Counted from the first letter of the stretch, positions 1 to 9,145 are shown. The stretch is 64,000 nt of DNA from a bacterium (GCA_019695305.1 JAIBAG010000008.1:32659-96658), one strand, 5' to 3'. Translations and numbers: made by a program. Notes: generated from the letters alone by a model not told the origin.

Positions 1-1
1 T

Positions 2-3000
2 TTAATTGATAATGTAGGTTTGGATGTGTTGGGCATTAAGCGTGAATTTGCAGCTAAGCCGGTACCTGAAATAAAAGCCCGTGCTAGTGAACCTGTTCAT
101 GCGAGCAAACCACCCGGTACATCTGCCAATATTTCCGATCGTGCCTACGCTGATTTAGTGAAGCAGATTAAAAATATTAAAAATTTTCCTGCCGATGAAG
201 GAATTAATTGTTTGCCAGTTTTATTATCGGTTATGGGGCCATCCAATACACTGCGACTATTTCGTGTCATGGTGGCACAAGCAGGAAATTCTGTTTTGGA
301 TGTATTAAATCAAGTTGTTCGGTTCATTACGGCGTGTAAGGCGAAGGGGATGGATAATCGAAATATAGAGCCTCTTATGAGTGGTATTCTTTACCGTTTT
401 AAAGAAGATGCGCCTAAAGCGTTTAAGGAAGTGCCTCAAGTGTTGCGGCTGATGGAGGCTCCTTATTATCCGGCTGCTATCATCAAATTAATTTCTGCCC
501 GCTTGTACCCGCCGGCGGCTCCCCAAATCAGACAAGCGCCGGAAGATGATGTTGACAATGCCATTGTTGCGTTTAGGGCACTTGCTACAGTAGCGGCTGC
601 ATCAAGAATAGAGACTCTGTTTGCGAATATAAAAGCTTTATGTGGAGATCATGCCGATGATGCTTTTAAAGCAATTTCCCTTTTTGTACGAGAAGCTCTA
701 AAAGTTAAATTAAGAAAAGCAACCATTTATGAAATTGTAAAAGCAGGATTTTCACAATTTCCATCTCGTCTGCCGGAGTTTTTAGAGCAGGTTACTACCG
801 TTATTAAAAGGCCCAATCGTTTATCGAAACCTTATCCAATTATGAATGAGGCTAGTCGTTTGATGGGAGATGTTGTATCAAGGGCTCCCACCTACCGCCA
901 AGCCGGTATTCCCTCTAACACTTTACTTACTACGGCTACTTCGGGACTTAAATTTGTGGATGCAATTAATGCTCAATGGGCTACGTCGCAGAATGGTTTA
1001 TTACAGCCACTTTCTGGCGATGTGGTTGTTGCCTCATATAGACCCCAGACTGATTTTAGAGGTGTTGCTCCTCGTACAGTAACCATGTACGAAGCGTACC
1101 TGCAACCGCATCGTCGTTTTTTTATTCCTAGTGGTTTCTCAGCCGCTGTTGATAGCAACCAGCAGGATGTTTGGACATCAGCATCGCCGGATACGTTGGT
1201 TGTGTGTGCTGTAGTGGGTGATACGGTGATTATGCTTAATTCTTCTCCCGGCTCGATCTACGATTATTATACTACGGCAGGGCGTGCCAAAATTGCGGAA
1301 GCTCTTATCGGCATGGGTATATCTAATGCGGCTTCTTTATATGTAATGGGTGCGCCCGATAGAAAAAGTTATGCCGGTTTTGTGATGGGCGATTTGGATG
1401 CTTATGGTTTTGATTCTCAATTTGTAGAAACAGCGGGAAATAGTTTTGCAGTTTATTATTCCCAAGAGCGTCAGCACGATTTTATAGTGATGGAACCTAC
1501 CGAAAGCAGGTGGGTCAGTTTATCGCAATTATCTTCAAGTCATAGTGCATTATCTATTCACGACATAGCAGCTGCTGTACCATACTTGGCCATTGCCGAC
1601 CCCGATTTGATAGAATTTGCCCAGAACGATAATACCATTTTTAAATTTGTGGAGGGTGATGGGTATCATTACAGCTTATTGACGCACGAAGTGCTTATTG
1701 GGCGTGATAGCGATGCGGCCCGTGACCCCGCTATTTTTGCCGAAATGTTTGCCCACGAAACAGGGCATCGTTTAGATGTAGATGAATATGGCAAAAGCAT
1801 GAGTGATGAGGAGCTTTTGCGTATTATGGCGTTACCGCGTGAGGAGCAAAAACAAATTTTTGTAGAGCGTGGCTTACAAAGTGAAGTAAATGCGTACACG
1901 CGTCAAATGTTGCATGTGGCACGCTTGCAGCGTGCAGGGTTGCATCCGGGCCGTACGCTTACGGCTGTGGATGATGCAGGTCATCAAATTAAAATTTATA
2001 GTCTAGATTTTGAGCGTTTATATAAACATTCGCCGGAGAAGGCCAAGGCCTTGATGGCCGATTGGGTTAACAATGTGCGTTTTGCAGATGAAAATGGTGA
2101 TTTAACTACGTATGCGCAAGAATACGCCCGTACATTTGATGAAGCACAAAATGTTTGGGAAAACGGTGGTGATATTCACGCCAGCATTCCTATTGAGGTT
2201 GGTTATGATGCTATTTTGTCTAGTTCATCAACTGACAGGGGGTTAACTAAAGATCAGAGAGACAGAATTCAAAGTATTTCTAACATTGATAGAAGTGCAG
2301 CAGTATTGTTTGCTGACGATTTATCGAGAATAGGTTTTCCTTTTGGCTCTATCATGCGCTTGTGTCGTGCAGTTGCTGTTTTTGAGTATGTTGGCCAAAA
2401 ATTGTTTTTTGAAGCCTTACAGGAAGAAGCTCAAGAATTAAGGCAGTACAAAAGAAATACCATAGAAGTGATAGATAATGCCTTGTGGGATGCTATTCAT
2501 ATGGAGCAAGAGGTGGTTGATAGCGATGAGGACGAGATCACTTTTGATGACTTAAACTTAGCGGATGCCGAACCAGAGCAAGTGGTGACTCCAGTTTACG
2601 CTGCAGATCCGGAAGCAGCAGAAATCCCCATTAGCGAAGAAGTGTTGCCAACACCAATTTCAAGACGACAACGTGCCATAGAAGCAGCAGTTGATAGAGA
2701 TAACCAACGTTTAAACGCAATTCCCAATTTACCCGAAGAAGCGCGGGTTGTTTATTTTACATTGGTGGGTGTGTATGAAAAAACGGAAATTATCAGACTG
2801 TTTAAAAATATTATGGAAAAATGCCCGGTTCCCGCCACCGTATTTATGGAGATTCCGGGCATTTTACAAGCTTGCGAAGGCAGACGGATGGAAGGTTATA
2901 GTGTTCGTGATTTATTACGGGAGGCTGTTAAAGTATTTAAAGAAAAATCGGCTGTTGCTTTTCCGTTAATAGAAAATTTACTGAACCAAAGACAACCCGT

Positions 3001-3907
3001 TTTAACAGTAAAAGAAATTTTAAGCCGCGTTAAAAAAGAACTGGATACACCTCTTCCTGATTTTGAAGCCCAGCCTTATAATGAAATGGATCCAGAAGGC
3101 CGCTTTCCTACACAAGCAGAGTTAGATGCCGATGAAGGAAAAGCCGGTGGACCTCCCTTGCGCACCACACCCCCACCCGTAAGACCGTCTTCTGTTTATG
3201 CAGGAATAGGACAATCCCCCGGCGTTCATCGCGCACCGGACGGACGTTGGATGATTGCCGATAACAATCATGGTGAAATTGCGATGCGTCTTTCTAATGG
3301 TATGGTGGATGCGCATGGTATTACCGATATTGGTGTTCCCAAAGATGCTGCAGCCACTATTAATCAGGACGGCATAGCCATGATTACGGTGGATGACCCC
3401 AGTGCTTATGGTGGTAGGGCCATGTATGTGATTAATGTGGACGGCATGGGAGGCATGGGCGGTGGCGATATTGCCATGCAGTATATTTTAAAGGAGCTTG
3501 TAGAAAAATTATCGGCAGGGGTAGATGTAGATAAGGCTTTGTTAGAAATAGCTGCTCAGATGAAAATGTATCGGGATGTTTTTAAAAAGGGTGGTGCTAC
3601 TTTGTGTATTGCCAAACTAACACCCCAGGCCGATGCCAACACAAAGCTTGATACATGGGTGTTAGGCGATGTGCGCGCCAAGGTTTATAGAGGCGGGCAG
3701 GAAGAATTTAGAACGCATTCGCAGGGTGTTGGTCAATTTTACCGTGATATGTGGGATTGGTATGAGGGAACACCCACCCGCGATGAAATTTTGTTGTGGG
3801 CCTCGCAATATGCTCCCACTCAGGGAGAGTTGTTGTTAAAAATTAACGAGGCATTTAAAGCACAGGGTTATACTTTACCCGTATTGATAACGACGCCGAT
3901 GAGATGA
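2..3907 (+). CDS. Helical-repeat protein with HETGH zincin domain and N-terminal half of a PP2C-like phosphatase (5'-partial)
   Basis: The frame is open to the window edge. The first start-like codon is a TTG at 20 with no ribosome site, so the gene probably begins upstream. Numbering from that TTG gives 1295 residues. Residues 40-165, about 177-265 and 894-1005 look like three copies of an alpha-helical repeat (shared pieces such as LFR/LFK and RFKE/VFKE). H579-E-T-G-H583, followed by D586 and a downstream YAQE701YARTF helix, resembles the anthrax lethal-factor type of zinc protease; E701 would be the third ligand. The C-terminus carries PP2C motifs: NQDG at 1115-1118, DGMGG at 1141-1145 and GDVRA at 1216-1220. 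The remaining PP2C motifs lie in the next gene, which overlaps by ATGA. A secreted or effector-like role is inference only. No signal peptide can be judged because the start is missing. Confidence 0.8.
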   Translation, partial: LIDNVGLDVLGIKREFAAKPVPEIKARASEPVHASKPPGTSANISDRAYADLVKQIKNIKNFPADEGINCLPVLLSVMGPSNTLRLFRVMVAQAGNSVLDVLNQVVRFITACKAKGMDNRNIEPLMSGILYRFKEDAPKAFKEVPQVLRLMEAPYYPAAIIKLISARLYPPAAPQIRQAPEDDVDNAIVAFRALATVAAASRIETLFANIKALCGDHADDAFKAISLFVREALKVKLRKATIYEIVKAGFSQFPSRLPEFLEQVTTVIKRPNRLSKPYPIMNEASRLMGDVVSRAPTYRQAGIPSNTLLTTATSGLKFVDAINAQWATSQNGLLQPLSGDVVVASYRPQTDFRGVAPRTVTMYEAYLQPHRRFFIPSGFSAAVDSNQQDVWTSASPDTLVVCAVVGDTVIMLNSSPGSIYDYYTTAGRAKIAEALIGMGISNAASLYVMGAPDRKSYAGFVMGDLDAYGFDSQFVETAGNSFAVYYSQERQHDFIVMEPTESRWVSLSQLSSSHSALSIHDIAAAVPYLAIADPDLIEFAQNDNTIFKFVEGDGYHYSLLTHEVLIGRDSDAARDPAIFAEMFAHETGHRLDVDEYGKSMSDEELLRIMALPREEQKQIFVERGLQSEVNAYTRQMLHVARLQRAGLHPGRTLTAVDDAGHQIKIYSLDFERLYKHSPEKAKALMADWVNNVRFADENGDLTTYAQEYARTFDEAQNVWENGGDIHASIPIEVGYDAILSSSSTDRGLTKDQRDRIQSISNIDRSAAVLFADDLSRIGFPFGSIMRLCRAVAVFEYVGQKLFFEALQEEAQELRQYKRNTIEVIDNALWDAIHMEQEVVDSDEDEITFDDLNLADAEPEQVVTPVYAADPEAAEIPISEEVLPTPISRRQRAIEAAVDRDNQRLNAIPNLPEEARVVYFTLVGVYEKTEIIRLFKNIMEKCPVPATVFMEIPGILQACEGRRMEGYSVRDLLREAVKVFKEKSAVAFPLIENLLNQRQPVLTVKEILSRVKKELDTPLPDFEAQPYNEMDPEGRFPTQAELDADEGKAGGPPLRTTPPPVRPSSVYAGIGQSPGVHRAPDGRWMIADNNHGEIAMRLSNGMVDAHGITDIGVPKDAAATINQDGIAMITVDDPSAYGGRAMYVINVDGMGGMGGGDIAMQYILKELVEKLSAGVDVDKALLEIAAQMKMYRDVFKKGGATLCIAKLTPQADANTKLDTWVLGDVRAKVYRGGQEEFRTHSQGVGQFYRDMWDWYEGTPTRDEILLWASQYAPTQGELLLKINEAFKAQGYTLPVLITTPMR

Positions 3908-5337
3908 ATTTACAATATTATGCCTTTTTGGGTAATGACGCCAATGCCTCTGTTTTGGGCGGAATGAATTATTGGTATACCGGTAATGTTATCAAACAAG
4001 AATTTATTTTAAAACCAGGCGACAAAATGACGCTAGAAAGTGATGGGCGTGGTGGACAGGATAATGCCGAAACCGATCATCATCGTGTTATTGTAGATAG
4101 ATCTGTTACAGCCGAAGATGCGTCGCGTGGTATTCATCAATCGGTTCACAACGTACAACACAATCATGACGGGCATAAAGATAATGAGAGCGGGATTGTG
4201 GTTTTTGTATCAAGTCCCAAAAAAGCACCACCCCCCCCACCGCCTTTTACGGGAGGAGGTAGAACTATTACACCGCGCGATGGTACATCCGCTCTGGGTA
4301 TGGATGGTGTGCCGCCAGCCCCCGCTGTTTTTAAACCGGCCGATCCTAAGCCTTCTGTGCCACCTCCGCTTCCTGCTCATTTACAAGGTGGGCGGTCTAT
4401 TGCGCCCACCGATGGAAGAGTGGTTAGGGCTTCCGCCGGTCCTACAGTTTTAAATACCATGGTGTCTGTTTTTCTGGATCATCTTCTTCCGTCTGATGGC
4501 GTGATAACAACACCTCTTTCGATAGACGGAACAGAATTAGGAAGTGCTTATCGCCAAGAAATACCGGTGGATATCACGCATGAAGAAACCATTGAGGTGC
4601 TGGAACGTATTAGCGCTTATAAACAAGCCCATGGTTGGAAGGCAATGGGAACAAGTCATTTTATTAGAAATGGGGACGAATTAAATAAAGGACAATGGGT
4701 GGAAGGAAAAAATCTTGTCCCTACGGTAGCTATTGGCCGAGTGTGGATGGCGGTTGATCTTCGGTATGCCACCCAATTTATGGCTGCTTTAGATGAGTTA
4801 TATCAGAAAGCACATGCAGAAGGAGTTCATCTTTTTTATAAGGTGCCCTGGAACCCGCGTGAATATTTTCGTTCGGATGCCACTCTTTTGGCTTTTGATA
4901 CACAAGATGAAGACTGGGTGCATGCACAACTTGTAGAACTTTCTCAGCAGCATCCGGAATTTTTTAGAGAGGCGCCCACACCCGTGATGACATCCCGCAT
5001 TTTGGATAACCAAGGTCAGGCCATGCGGGGTTTTTCGTTTGCCATTGATCCTTTTGGTTTTGATTCGTACGGAGGATATTTGACGGGTGTCATGGAGATA
5101 GCCATTGATGAAGTCAATAAGGTCATAAGAGCAAAAGGATCGGTAACACGCGATGAGGCTATTCAAATTATAGGGACGTACATGGAAAGCCATGGTTACG
5201 ATTTTGCTTACCCCGGTTTTGTACAATACACCCCTTTACTGGGGAGCCGTGCTGTAGAACCGGCAAAAGCTTTTCCACACTTTTTTCAATACACACGGCC
5301 CGAACCTCAAAATTGGTATCCTGTTATCACTCCCTAA
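3904..5337 (+). CDS. C-terminal half of a PP2C-like domain, proline-rich linker and unknown C-terminal domain
   Basis: The 477-residue product starts at the ATGA overlap with the preceding gene, an arrangement typical of translational coupling. Residues 36-48 (LKPGDKM...SDG, D47) and 93-94 (DN, in a KDNESG context followed by a hydrophobic strand) match the late PP2C motifs that complete the metal site begun in the upstream protein. A Pro-rich linker (about 105-165) follows, holding two copies of a GGR-I-P-DG motif. The C-terminal 300 residues are soluble-looking; the order 'VWMAVDLRYATQF ... FYKVPW ... RSDATLLAF' is loosely reminiscent of HopA1-type effector folds, but I cannot establish that. 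The frame is open in -1 register back to 3859, so a frameshift fusion is possible, although no classical slippery heptamer is visible. The gene converges on the nucleotidyltransferase gene 5 nt away. Confidence 0.8.
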   Translation: MNLQYYAFLGNDANASVLGGMNYWYTGNVIKQEFILKPGDKMTLESDGRGGQDNAETDHHRVIVDRSVTAEDASRGIHQSVHNVQHNHDGHKDNESGIVVFVSSPKKAPPPPPPFTGGGRTITPRDGTSALGMDGVPPAPAVFKPADPKPSVPPPLPAHLQGGRSIAPTDGRVVRASAGPTVLNTMVSVFLDHLLPSDGVITTPLSIDGTELGSAYRQEIPVDITHEETIEVLERISAYKQAHGWKAMGTSHFIRNGDELNKGQWVEGKNLVPTVAIGRVWMAVDLRYATQFMAALDELYQKAHAEGVHLFYKVPWNPREYFRSDATLLAFDTQDEDWVHAQLVELSQQHPEFFREAPTPVMTSRILDNQGQAMRGFSFAIDPFGFDSYGGYLTGVMEIAIDEVNKVIRAKGSVTRDEAIQIIGTYMESHGYDFAYPGFVQYTPLLGSRAVEPAKAFPHFFQYTRPEPQNWYPVITP

Positions 5338-5342
5338 AAATT

Positions 5343-5939
5343 TTATTTTTTAACGCCTCTTTTCCTCATTTTAGGCGCGGGTTTTTTGATTTCTTCTAAT
5401 GTGTCTAAATATCCTTCTTGTTTTGCGAATTCGGTAAGATATTTTTTATCGATGTGTTTTTTATTTTTTGTCCATAAAAGACGTGCCTGGTCTAAGTGAT
5501 GGGAACTTTTCCATTCGACACCAGCAATAATTCTATCCATGATGATATCTTCAACTTTAATTACCTGAACTGCGTATTCTCCCATTTTAATTAAGTTTAC
5601 CTCGCTAATATGTCTAAAACCCACTTCAATAGGGGATGGAGGGAATTCTACTACAAAAGGAAAGTCGGGATGTTCAAAATGACGGTAACTGGAGGTACGT
5701 TTGAATCCCAGGCTGTTCATGACAAGATCAACAGTTTTAGAATCGTCTCCATATAAAATAGCATCGACGTCGTGAGTTGTGTACTGTGCATCGGTATAAA
5801 ATTGCACAGCGGCACCCCCTACTACGGTAAGAGGTATTTTATATTTTTTAAATTCATCGGCCAAAATGGCAGCCAAGGCAATTTGTTGTTTGGCGGTTTC
5901 TAAAGAAGATATTTGTTTTAATTCCTCGGTACGACTCAT
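5343..5939 (-). CDS. Nucleotidyltransferase-like protein (AbiEii/type IV toxin-like)
   Basis: A 198-residue protein with a polymerase-beta-type nucleotidyltransferase signature: VVGGAAV followed by a DVDAIL segment carrying the D-x-D metal pair, then helical C-terminal sequence ending in a basic tail. The start overlaps the stop of the winged-helix gene by ATGA, so the two are translationally coupled with the DNA-binding gene first. That order, helix-turn-helix protein then nucleotidyltransferase, is the one seen in AbiE-type (type IV) toxin-antitoxin operons. Toxicity is inference from the family and arrangement. A housekeeping or resistance nucleotidyltransferase is the alternative. Confidence 0.75.
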   Translation of the reverse strand: MSRTEELKQISSLETAKQQIALAAILADEFKKYKIPLTVVGGAAVQFYTDAQYTTHDVDAILYGDDSKTVDLVMNSLGFKRTSSYRHFEHPDFPFVVEFPPSPIEVGFRHISEVNLIKMGEYAVQVIKVEDIIMDRIIAGVEWKSSHHLDQARLLWTKNKKHIDKKYLTEFAKQEGYLDTLEEIKKPAPKMRKRGVKK

Positions 5940-6382
5940 AACAAACCTTTTCTTTTCATCATTTTTTCTTCGGTATAAGCGCGTGGCGTATTTTTTTTCA
6001 TTTTTAAATTTTTATCTAAAGTAGCCGGTATTTTTATAGTTCTGTATTCTTTGGATAGTTCATCCCAGTCGATTACTTTGCTAATGGTTGGTGGTTGTAA
6101 TGCTTTTATCTGATTTCGTTTTTCAATTAATTCTGCAATTTGTTCCCAATAAACAAATTTCTTATTCACCCGATACACACGCTGATTTCCGGATTTTGAT
6201 GAAAACAAAAAACCCCAGTTTTCCATGTTAATCAGTTCGCGGTAGGTAAGTTGCGGGGCAAGGTTAAGCCTACGCGCTAGCTCGTTTACATGAACTTTTT
6301 CGTCGGGGTTTAAAACAAAATATTCCAAAACCTTTAGCCGCGTTTTAGAAGGAATTAAAAAGGTAAGGTCCATGGCGTACAT
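5936..6382 (-). CDS. Winged-helix DNA-binding protein, probable antitoxin/autorepressor
   Basis: 148 residues. The N-terminal 75 form a winged helix: a 'VLEYFVLNPDEKVHVNELARRLNL' type helix-turn-helix followed by a wing with GNQRVYRVN. The C-terminal half is basic and charged. An alternative Met lies at codon 4 (MYAMD). The first ATG is in the operator region, so the repressor could block both transcription and its own initiation. It is the first gene of a two-gene operon with the nucleotidyltransferase (4-nt overlap). Tandem palindromes directly upstream, one covering the -10 box, suggest autoregulation. Confidence 0.75.
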   Translation of the reverse strand: MYAMDLTFLIPSKTRLKVLEYFVLNPDEKVHVNELARRLNLAPQLTYRELINMENWGFLFSSKSGNQRVYRVNKKFVYWEQIAELIEKRNQIKALQPPTISKVIDWDELSKEYRTIKIPATLDKNLKMKKNTPRAYTEEKMMKRKGLL

Positions 6383-6452
6383 ATTATCATATTTTATATG
6401 ATAATCATCATAAAAATTATGATAATCATAAGGTCTTTACACGCCGCGTCAA
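6381..6452 (-). promoter_or_regulatory. Promoter with tandem palindromic operators for the winged-helix/nucleotidyltransferase operon
   Basis: On the minus strand TTGACG (6447-6452) is followed by a 16-bp spacer and TATGAT (6425-6430), a good sigma70 match. The 12-mer TATGATAATCAT occurs twice in direct orientation at 6397-6408 and 6418-6429, 21 bp apart or about two helical turns. Each is a near-palindrome (ATGAT-A-ATCAT). A third half-like copy, inverted, lies at 6383-6390. One operator overlaps the -10 element. Binding by the encoded winged-helix protein is inferred. Confidence 0.65.
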
Positions 6453-6507
6453 ATTTGTTACTGCCTAAAAAAGAGGCAATGGCTGGGCTACGAACCTGCC
6501 GGATATA

Positions 6508-7668
6508 ATGGAATCTACTCATCACATTGGTCTGGAGGCTTTTTTAAGCTCCTTTCGTGCCGGGGCACTCGTGGCTATCCCTCAAGGTAAAGTTATCTTT
6601 ACCAATCCTGTTTTCGATCAGCTTTTTTCTCATCGTTTAGAAGAAGTCTCCTCCGACAATATAGAAAAATTTTTTGCTAGCGAAGATCTTTTGCTTAAAA
6701 CCTGGAAAAATGTGTTGGACAATCGTGGCACCTACACCTTGTGGGATATCAATATTAACGTAGGTAGCAAGATCGATGAAATTCTCGGGGGCTTGCCCCC
6801 GAGTTTCATGCCGAAAAAAACAATCTCAAATTTCGGCCCTGAGGAGCCGAGTTTTTTTCGGTATAAAAAAATGGATATCGACATGGTGCCGCTTCTTGAT
6901 CCTAATAGTTCAATTGAAGCAGTCTGTTTTCTTTTTTACGACCGTACTTCTATCCAGCCCTTTGAAGAACATAAAAAACGCCTCGATCGTATTGAATACT
7001 TAAAAGTAATTGCTTCGGGGCTGGCTCATGAAATTAAAAATCCGCTTTCAGGCATTAAAGGTGCGGTTCAGCTTTTAGCCCGCGAAGTAAAAGGGAATGA
7101 GGAGTTGCAAGAATATACACGCATTATTTTAGATGAAGTAACGCGTGTGGACCGGCTGATGGTGGATTTACTCCATTTTACCAAACCCAAAAAATATAAG
7201 AAGAAGAGTGTTAATATTAATCGTATTTTGCACGATTTGGCACTTATTCAAAAAACTCATTTACCCAAAAGTGTAACACTGCTTGAAGAATTTGATCCAA
7301 GTTTGCCCGAAATTAACGCCGACCCCGAAGCGTTGTCACAAGTATTTCTTAATCTGGTTAAAAATGCGGTGGAATCGTTAAACGGCCATGGTCGCGTGGT
7401 GCTTCGCTCGCGTTTTGTAACCAATTACCTGCTTAAAAAAGGGAATAAAAAACGCCAGGTGCTCAGTGTAGATGTAGAAGATACAGGATGTGGTATTGAT
7501 AGCGAGGCGTTAAAACAAATTTTTGTACCGTTTTACACCAGTAAAGATTTTGGAACCGGCCTTGGATTACCCGTGTGCCATCAAATTATTGAAGAGCATG
7601 AGGGCGATATTCAGGTTCACTCTACGAAGGGGAAAGGAAGCCGTTTTACGGTTTATTTACCACTATAA
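6508..7668 (+). CDS. NtrB-like sensor histidine kinase (PAS-HisKA-HATPase)
   Basis: 386 residues, soluble, with no membrane segments. An N-terminal PAS-like region (about 10-155) precedes the HisKA H-box with the phospho-acceptor H174 (GLAHEIKNPLSG). The ATPase domain shows the N box (NLVKNAVES), DTGCGID and a GTGLGLPV G2 box. It lies 16 nt before an NtrC-type regulator, so the pair is an NtrB/NtrC-like two-component system, probably sensing an intracellular signal through PAS. A palindromic 78-bp segment (26 codons) sits in frame inside the PAS region (see separate entry). Whether it controls nitrogen or another sigma54 regulon cannot be told from the sequence. Confidence 0.88.
   Translation: MESTHHIGLEAFLSSFRAGALVAIPQGKVIFTNPVFDQLFSHRLEEVSSDNIEKFFASEDLLLKTWKNVLDNRGTYTLWDININVGSKIDEILGGLPPSFMPKKTISNFGPEEPSFFRYKKMDIDMVPLLDPNSSIEAVCFLFYDRTSIQPFEEHKKRLDRIEYLKVIASGLAHEIKNPLSGIKGAVQLLAREVKGNEELQEYTRIILDEVTRVDRLMVDLLHFTKPKKYKKKSVNINRILHDLALIQKTHLPKSVTLLEEFDPSLPEINADPEALSQVFLNLVKNAVESLNGHGRVVLRSRFVTNYLLKKGNKKRQVLSVDVEDTGCGIDSEALKQIFVPFYTSKDFGTGLGLPVCHQIIEEHEGDIQVHSTKGKGSRFTVYLPL
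6784..6861. repeat. In-frame palindromic insertion inside the NtrB-like PAS domain
   Basis: A perfect 9-bp inverted repeat (6784-6792/6795-6803) is followed by a perfect 11-bp inverted repeat made of an A7 tract and a T7 tract (6811-6821/6851-6861). A smaller CGGC/GCCG pair sits inside the second one. The block is 78 bp, exactly 26 codons, and keeps the reading frame. It falls between two PAS beta strands, where a loop could tolerate extra residues. It looks like a small mobile palindromic element fixed in a coding region. Confidence 0.55.
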
Positions 7669-7684
7669 TAAAGAAAGTGAATTT

Positions 7685-9145
7685 ATGGCTACATTACTTA
7701 TTGCCGACGACGAAGCTAGTATCCGGACGATTTTAACCAAAGCTTTGGAAAAAGACGGGCACGAAATTTTACGCGCTAAAACAGGGCAGGAGGCTTTGGT
7801 ATATTTGCAAAGTCGCCCAATTGATTTAGCGTTAGTTGATATTCGTATGCCCGAAATTACAGGGCTCGATTTATTAAAACAAACCGACAAGTTTTTGGGC
7901 AAACCCTACATCATTATTATCACCGCGCAAGACACCATGGAAAACGCCATTGAGGCTATGAAACGCGGTGCCTACGATTACATCACCAAGCCTTTTGATA
8001 TTGATGAACTCTCCATTTTAGTAAATAGAGCTCTTGAAACACGCAATCTTAAAACCGAGGTTACACGTCTTAAAGCACAGGAGATAAAAGAATCCAAAAC
8101 GTCGCCCACCATTGTGGGTAAAACACGCGAGATTCAGGAAATTTATAAAACCATCGGAAAAGTGGCTAATCAAGACGTGGCTGTTCTTATCGAAGGTGAA
8201 TCGGGAACAGGTAAAGAGCTCATTGCCCGTGCTATTCACTATCAAGGCAGCCGCGTAGCCATGCCCTTTGTTGCTGTTAACTGCGCTGCTATCCCGGCCA
8301 ATCTTTTAGAAAGTGAATTGTTTGGCGCAAAAAAAGGCGCGTTTACCGGTGCCAACGAAGACAAACAGGGGTACTTTTTACAGGCTAATAAAGGCACTCT
8401 CTTTTTAGATGAAATTGGTGACATGCCCATGGATTTGCAAGCTAAGCTCCTCCGTGTGCTTCAGCAAAAAGAAGTGCAGCGTTTGGGCGATTCTAAAGTC
8501 ATTCCCATCGATGTGCGCATCATTTCGGCCACAAATGCAAACCTTACCAAAAAAGTAAAAGACGGAAAATTTAGGGAGGATTTGTATTTTCGTTTAAATG
8601 TGGTTCCCATTTTTGTGCCGCCTTTGCGTGAGCGTAAAAAAGATATTCCCTATTTGTCGCAATATTTTTTGGATAAAGCCTGTCAGGAATTTGGTTTGCC
8701 CGAAAAAGAATTTGCTGAAGACGCCTTGGATTATTTAACCGATAATCCCTGGCCTGGAAATATCCGCGAACTTGAAAACCTCATCAAGCGCGTATCGGTT
8801 TTAACCCAGCGGCCTATTATTGAAGCCGCCGATTTTAAAAAACTCTCAAAAGGTCTCGATTTGGGTACCATGCCAGGCAATTACGATGCCGAGCAGCTGG
8901 AGGCGTTTATCGAATCGCATATTCAGCTTTATCTTAAAAAGGTAAATGTAGCGCGCGAAAGGGATGTGTATAACAAATTTGTAGGCATGATGGAGAGGCC
9001 TCTTATTAGGCAAATGCTTATTAAGAAAGACGGCAACCAAATTAAGGCTGCCGAAATTTTGGGAATTAATCGCAACACACTTCGTAAAAAAATACGCGAA
9101 TTAAAAATTGATTTGAGAGATTTGCTCAAGGAAAATGAGGAGTAA
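7685..9145 (+). CDS. NtrC-family sigma54-dependent response regulator
   Basis: 486 residues from the ATG at 7685. An upstream in-frame start at 7523 would overlap the kinase and is not needed, because a purine-rich site lies just before 7685. Receiver domain with phospho-acceptor D52 (VDIRMP), AAA+ sigma54-activation domain with Walker A GESGTGKE and the GAFTGA loop at 218-223, and a C-terminal Fis-type helix-turn-helix (KAAEILGINRNTLRKK). It is the partner of the NtrB-like kinase 16 nt upstream. It would activate RNA polymerase-sigma54 promoters when phosphorylated. The C-terminal region before the HTH is longer than in enteric NtrC, with an extra helical stretch around 400-450. Confidence 0.92.
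   Translation: MATLLIADDEASIRTILTKALEKDGHEILRAKTGQEALVYLQSRPIDLALVDIRMPEITGLDLLKQTDKFLGKPYIIIITAQDTMENAIEAMKRGAYDYITKPFDIDELSILVNRALETRNLKTEVTRLKAQEIKESKTSPTIVGKTREIQEIYKTIGKVANQDVAVLIEGESGTGKELIARAIHYQGSRVAMPFVAVNCAAIPANLLESELFGAKKGAFTGANEDKQGYFLQANKGTLFLDEIGDMPMDLQAKLLRVLQQKEVQRLGDSKVIPIDVRIISATNANLTKKVKDGKFREDLYFRLNVVPIFVPPLRERKKDIPYLSQYFLDKACQEFGLPEKEFAEDALDYLTDNPWPGNIRELENLIKRVSVLTQRPIIEAADFKKLSKGLDLGTMPGNYDAEQLEAFIESHIQLYLKKVNVARERDVYNKFVGMMERPLIRQMLIKKDGNQIKAAEILGINRNTLRKKIRELKIDLRDLLKENEE

Noticed and set aside
4798..5226. 142-codon open frame on the minus strand opposite the second PP2C gene
   Set aside because: Its product has scattered Cys, aromatic and basic residues without family features, and the plus-strand gene has clear motifs; it is a shadow.
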